Assembly (NCBI GenBank): GCA_029863355.1
Contig: JAOTVO010000144.1
Location: 1 to 6,791, forward strand
DNA from: Candidatus Krumholzibacteriia bacterium
GTDB lineage: Bacteria > Krumholzibacteriota > Krumholzibacteria > WVZY01 > JAKEHA01
DNA length: 6,791 nt
Reading direction: 5' to 3'
This document shows, piece after piece, positions 5,116 through 6,791 of this stretch. Every line of letters begins with the position of its first letter. Position 1 is the stretch's first letter. The translations under genes were made by a program, and so were the position numbers. The notes beneath the pieces were generated by a model. The model made no database searches. It had not been told where the DNA came from and saw only the letters and a program-made list of their open reading frames with translations.

Positions 5116-5855
5116 CACCCCTCGAGCAGCTCCCGGTAGCGGTGGCGAAAGGCGGCGGCGTCCAGGCCGGCGGCGGGCGCCTCGAAGGCGATGGCGCCGC
5201 GCTCGAGCACGGCCACGCGCTGCGCCACCTCCAGGCCTCGCTCGACGTCGTGCGTTGTCAAGAGCGCCGCGCCGCCGTGCGCAACGAACTCTCCGAGCAT
5301 GCCGGCGAGCGTGGCGCAGGCGGGCTCGTCGAGGCCGGTGAAGGGCTCGTCGAGGAGCAGGAGCCGCGGCTCGTGCAGCACCGCGCGCGCCAGGGAGAGG
5401 CGCTGCTTCATGCCCCGGCTCAGCTCGCGCACCGTCGAGCGCGCCTTGGCCTCCAGATCGAAGCGCGCCAGTAGCGCTCGCGCGCGCGCCTCGGCGTCGC
5501 GCGCGCCGTAGAGGCGCGCGTAGAAGCGCAGGTTATCCAGCGCGGTGAGATCGTTGTAGAGGTAGCTATCGTGCGAGACCAGACCCAGCGCGCGCCGCGA
5601 GCGCTCGCCGCCCGCGCGCAGATCTTCCCCGAAAACCGCCACGCGGCCCTCGTAGGAGCGGATGAGCGCGGCCACGATGTGGAGGAGGGTGGATTTGCCG
5701 GCGCCGTTGCGCCCGAAAAGTACGGTGCACTCGCCCGGCCGCACCGTCAGGTCCACCGAGCGCAGCGCCGTCAGCCTTCCGAAGCGCTTGGTGACGTGCT
5801 CGCAGGAGAGCGCCGGCGCGGTCGCCGCGTCGGCGACGGTGCTGCCGGAGCGCAC
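5115..5855 (-). CDS. ccmA: CcmA, ABC-transporter ATPase of cytochrome c maturation
   Basis: This 246-residue cytoplasmic ATPase contains Walker A (GRNGAGKST, residues 48-56), an ABC signature variant (LSRGMKQRLSLARA, from 145), Walker B (LLLLDEP, 165-171), the D-loop GLDE and the H-loop His202 (TTHD). In the Q-loop region SHDSYLYNDLTALDNL, the glutamine seen in E. coli CcmA (GHQ) is replaced by Asp96, while the neighbouring His is kept. Family identity is set by this region and by the ccmB-ccmC-ccmD genes that follow directly. The start is GTG at 5855, supported by AAGGGAG at 5869-5863 with a 7-base spacer. The preceding gene's TAG ends 3 bases upstream, so the two genes are likely translated together. 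Residues 1-15 before the first strand are an Ala-rich extension. Without the neighbours the protein could be taken for a generic ABC-2 type ATPase. Confidence 0.94.
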   Translation of the reverse strand: MRSGSTVADAATAPALSCEHVTKRFGRLTALRSVDLTVRPGECTVLFGRNGAGKSTLLHIVAALIRSYEGRVAVFGEDLRAGGERSRRALGLVSHDSYLYNDLTALDNLRFYARLYGARDAEARARALLARFDLEAKARSTVRELSRGMKQRLSLARAVLHEPRLLLLDEPFTGLDEPACATLAGMLGEFVAHGGAALLTTHDVERGLEVAQRVAVLERGAIAFEAPAAGLDAAAFRHRYRELLEG

Positions 5856-5858
5856 GCT

Positions 5859-6791
5859 CTATCTCCCTTCGCCGGCCGCGGGCGACGACGGGGGAACGCC
5901 GGCCGCGGGGGCCTCCGCGCGCGACGCCGGGACGCGCTTGCGCGCGGTGCCATCGACGGAGTGGAGCCTGATTATCAGGGAGGCGAGCTGGTTCTTCAGC
6001 TCGGCGCGTTTGATGCCATAGACCTCGGCGGGGATCGTATCCGCCTGGTGCAGGTCGTCGAGCTTGGCCAGACGCTTGAGCAGCTGCTCGTACCAGCGCC
6101 GCAACTGTTGCGGGTCGTCGAGCGGGCTGCGCGCCCCCTGCTGGGAGACGCCCACGAAGCCCAGCAGGGCGAGCAACAGCACGACCATCACCATCACCGA
6201 TGCGGTCTGCATACCGTTGGGGACGGGCAGCACCACGGGCTGGCCCGTGGCGGCGATCTCCGGCTCGTTGCCGAGGAAGGTGATGCCGAGCGCCGTCGCC
6301 TTGGGTACGCGGCCGCCGAGGTAGGCGGTCATGCCGTGCGCCGCCTCGTGGACGTGGAGATCCACGCCTTGCGCCGCCACGGTCATGCCCGGGTTCACCG
6401 CATAGACGGTGAGGTTCTCGTAGTCGTACAGCGCCTCCTCGAAAACGGTGAACCCGCTGTCGGAGTAGGTCACCGTGTAGGTGAGCGCGAACTGCGTCAC
6501 GCCGGGCCGGATGGGGTAGTCGATCCGGTATATGCCGGCCACGTCGGTCTCGACGGGCATGCGGCGCACGGGGACGCCCGCCGAGGAAACCTGCACCTCG
6601 GGCAGCTCGTGCACATCCGCGGGAATCGCGATCCGGAAAACAGCGCCCACGCCGGTGACCGCGCGGGGCGGATCGCCCGCGTTGGTGACTTCGTAGAGGC
6701 GCTCGACCTGTAGGTGGTCGCCATGCGAGCGGGCCGCGATGTGGGGGATCGCCACCGTCACGCCGTCCCACGACGTCGTGGCGTCGTAGAC
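5859..6791 (-). CDS. Membrane-anchored extracytoplasmic protein of unknown function upstream of ccmA (5' end off right edge)
   Basis: An open frame enters from the right edge and ends at TAG 5861-5859, showing 310 residues. The true start is outside, because the frame is continuous with VYDATTSWDGVTVAIPHIAA at the edge. Visible residues 1-190 are rich in alternating hydrophobic and polar stretches with many Tyr, Val and Thr (for example AGIYRIDYPIRPGVTQFALTY), which suggests beta-sandwich domains. One membrane helix follows at about visible residues 197-216 (nt 6144-6203). After it comes a charged helical segment (DDPQQLRRWYEQLLKRLAKL, then VYGIKRAELKNQLASLIIRL) and an Ala/Pro-rich end. I infer that the large N-terminal part is periplasmic and the tail cytoplasmic. 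I do not recognise a characterised family. The N-terminus outside the window may hold a carboxypeptidase-regulatory-like domain, but this is a guess. The 3-base gap to ccmA suggests a role in cytochrome c maturation. Confidence 0.75.
   Translation of the reverse strand, partial: VYDATTSWDGVTVAIPHIAARSHGDHLQVERLYEVTNAGDPPRAVTGVGAVFRIAIPADVHELPEVQVSSAGVPVRRMPVETDVAGIYRIDYPIRPGVTQFALTYTVTYSDSGFTVFEEALYDYENLTVYAVNPGMTVAAQGVDLHVHEAAHGMTAYLGGRVPKATALGITFLGNEPEIAATGQPVVLPVPNGMQTASVMVMVVLLLALLGFVGVSQQGARSPLDDPQQLRRWYEQLLKRLAKLDDLHQADTIPAEVYGIKRAELKNQLASLIIRLHSVDGTARKRVPASRAEAPAAGVPPSSPAAGEGR
5863..5869 (-). promoter_or_regulatory. Ribosome binding site deciding the GTG start of ccmA
   Basis: AAGGGAG on the minus strand ends 7 bases before GTG 5855 and overlaps the end of the upstream gene. 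No ATG lies in frame near this point, so this site fixes the start of ccmA. Confidence 0.75.

Overview
The window is G+C-rich throughout (about two thirds or more, by eye). Every gene I can support lies on the minus strand, so the transcriptional order runs from the right end to the left end. Rare start codons (GTG for ccmA, TTG for the sigma factor), stop/start overlaps and gaps of a few bases are typical of a tightly packed bacterial operon. The gene families suggest a Gram-negative, didermic bacterium that makes c-type cytochromes by the System I (Ccm) route. An uncultured high-GC lineage such as Acidobacteriota or a deltaproteobacterial or Myxococcota-like group fits, but taxonomy cannot be settled from this window.

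Right part (6791 to 3595, in transcription order): an incomplete gene for a membrane-anchored protein with a large extracytoplasmic beta-type region and a cytoplasmic helical tail. It is followed by ccmA (ABC ATPase), ccmB (permease), ccmC (heme-handling membrane protein) and the tiny ccmD. Gaps are 3 to 4 bases, or the stop and start codons share one base. Together CcmABCD form the heme-handling part of the System I maturation machine. The later genes (ccmE, ccmF, ccmG, ccmH) are not in this window.

Middle part (3590 to 1703): four bases after the ccmD stop comes an unusually long sigma-70-family sigma factor with two region-4-like segments, then a membrane-spanning zinc-finger anti-sigma factor with a TPR-like periplasmic domain. 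The operon appears to end at a strong intrinsic terminator at 1410-1445, after about 257 bases of untranslated sequence that can form several hairpins. The coupling of cytochrome c maturation genes to a sigma/anti-sigma pair is the most interesting point here.

Left part (1401 to 1): a promoter with a perfect TATAAT box lies just downstream of the terminator and drives an exported isoaspartyl peptidase/L-asparaginase of the Ntn-hydrolase family. It is followed by the start of an exported protein that looks like the N-terminus of a PAP2-type phosphatase and runs off the left edge. I saw no tRNA, rRNA, CRISPR array, insertion sequence or phage gene.
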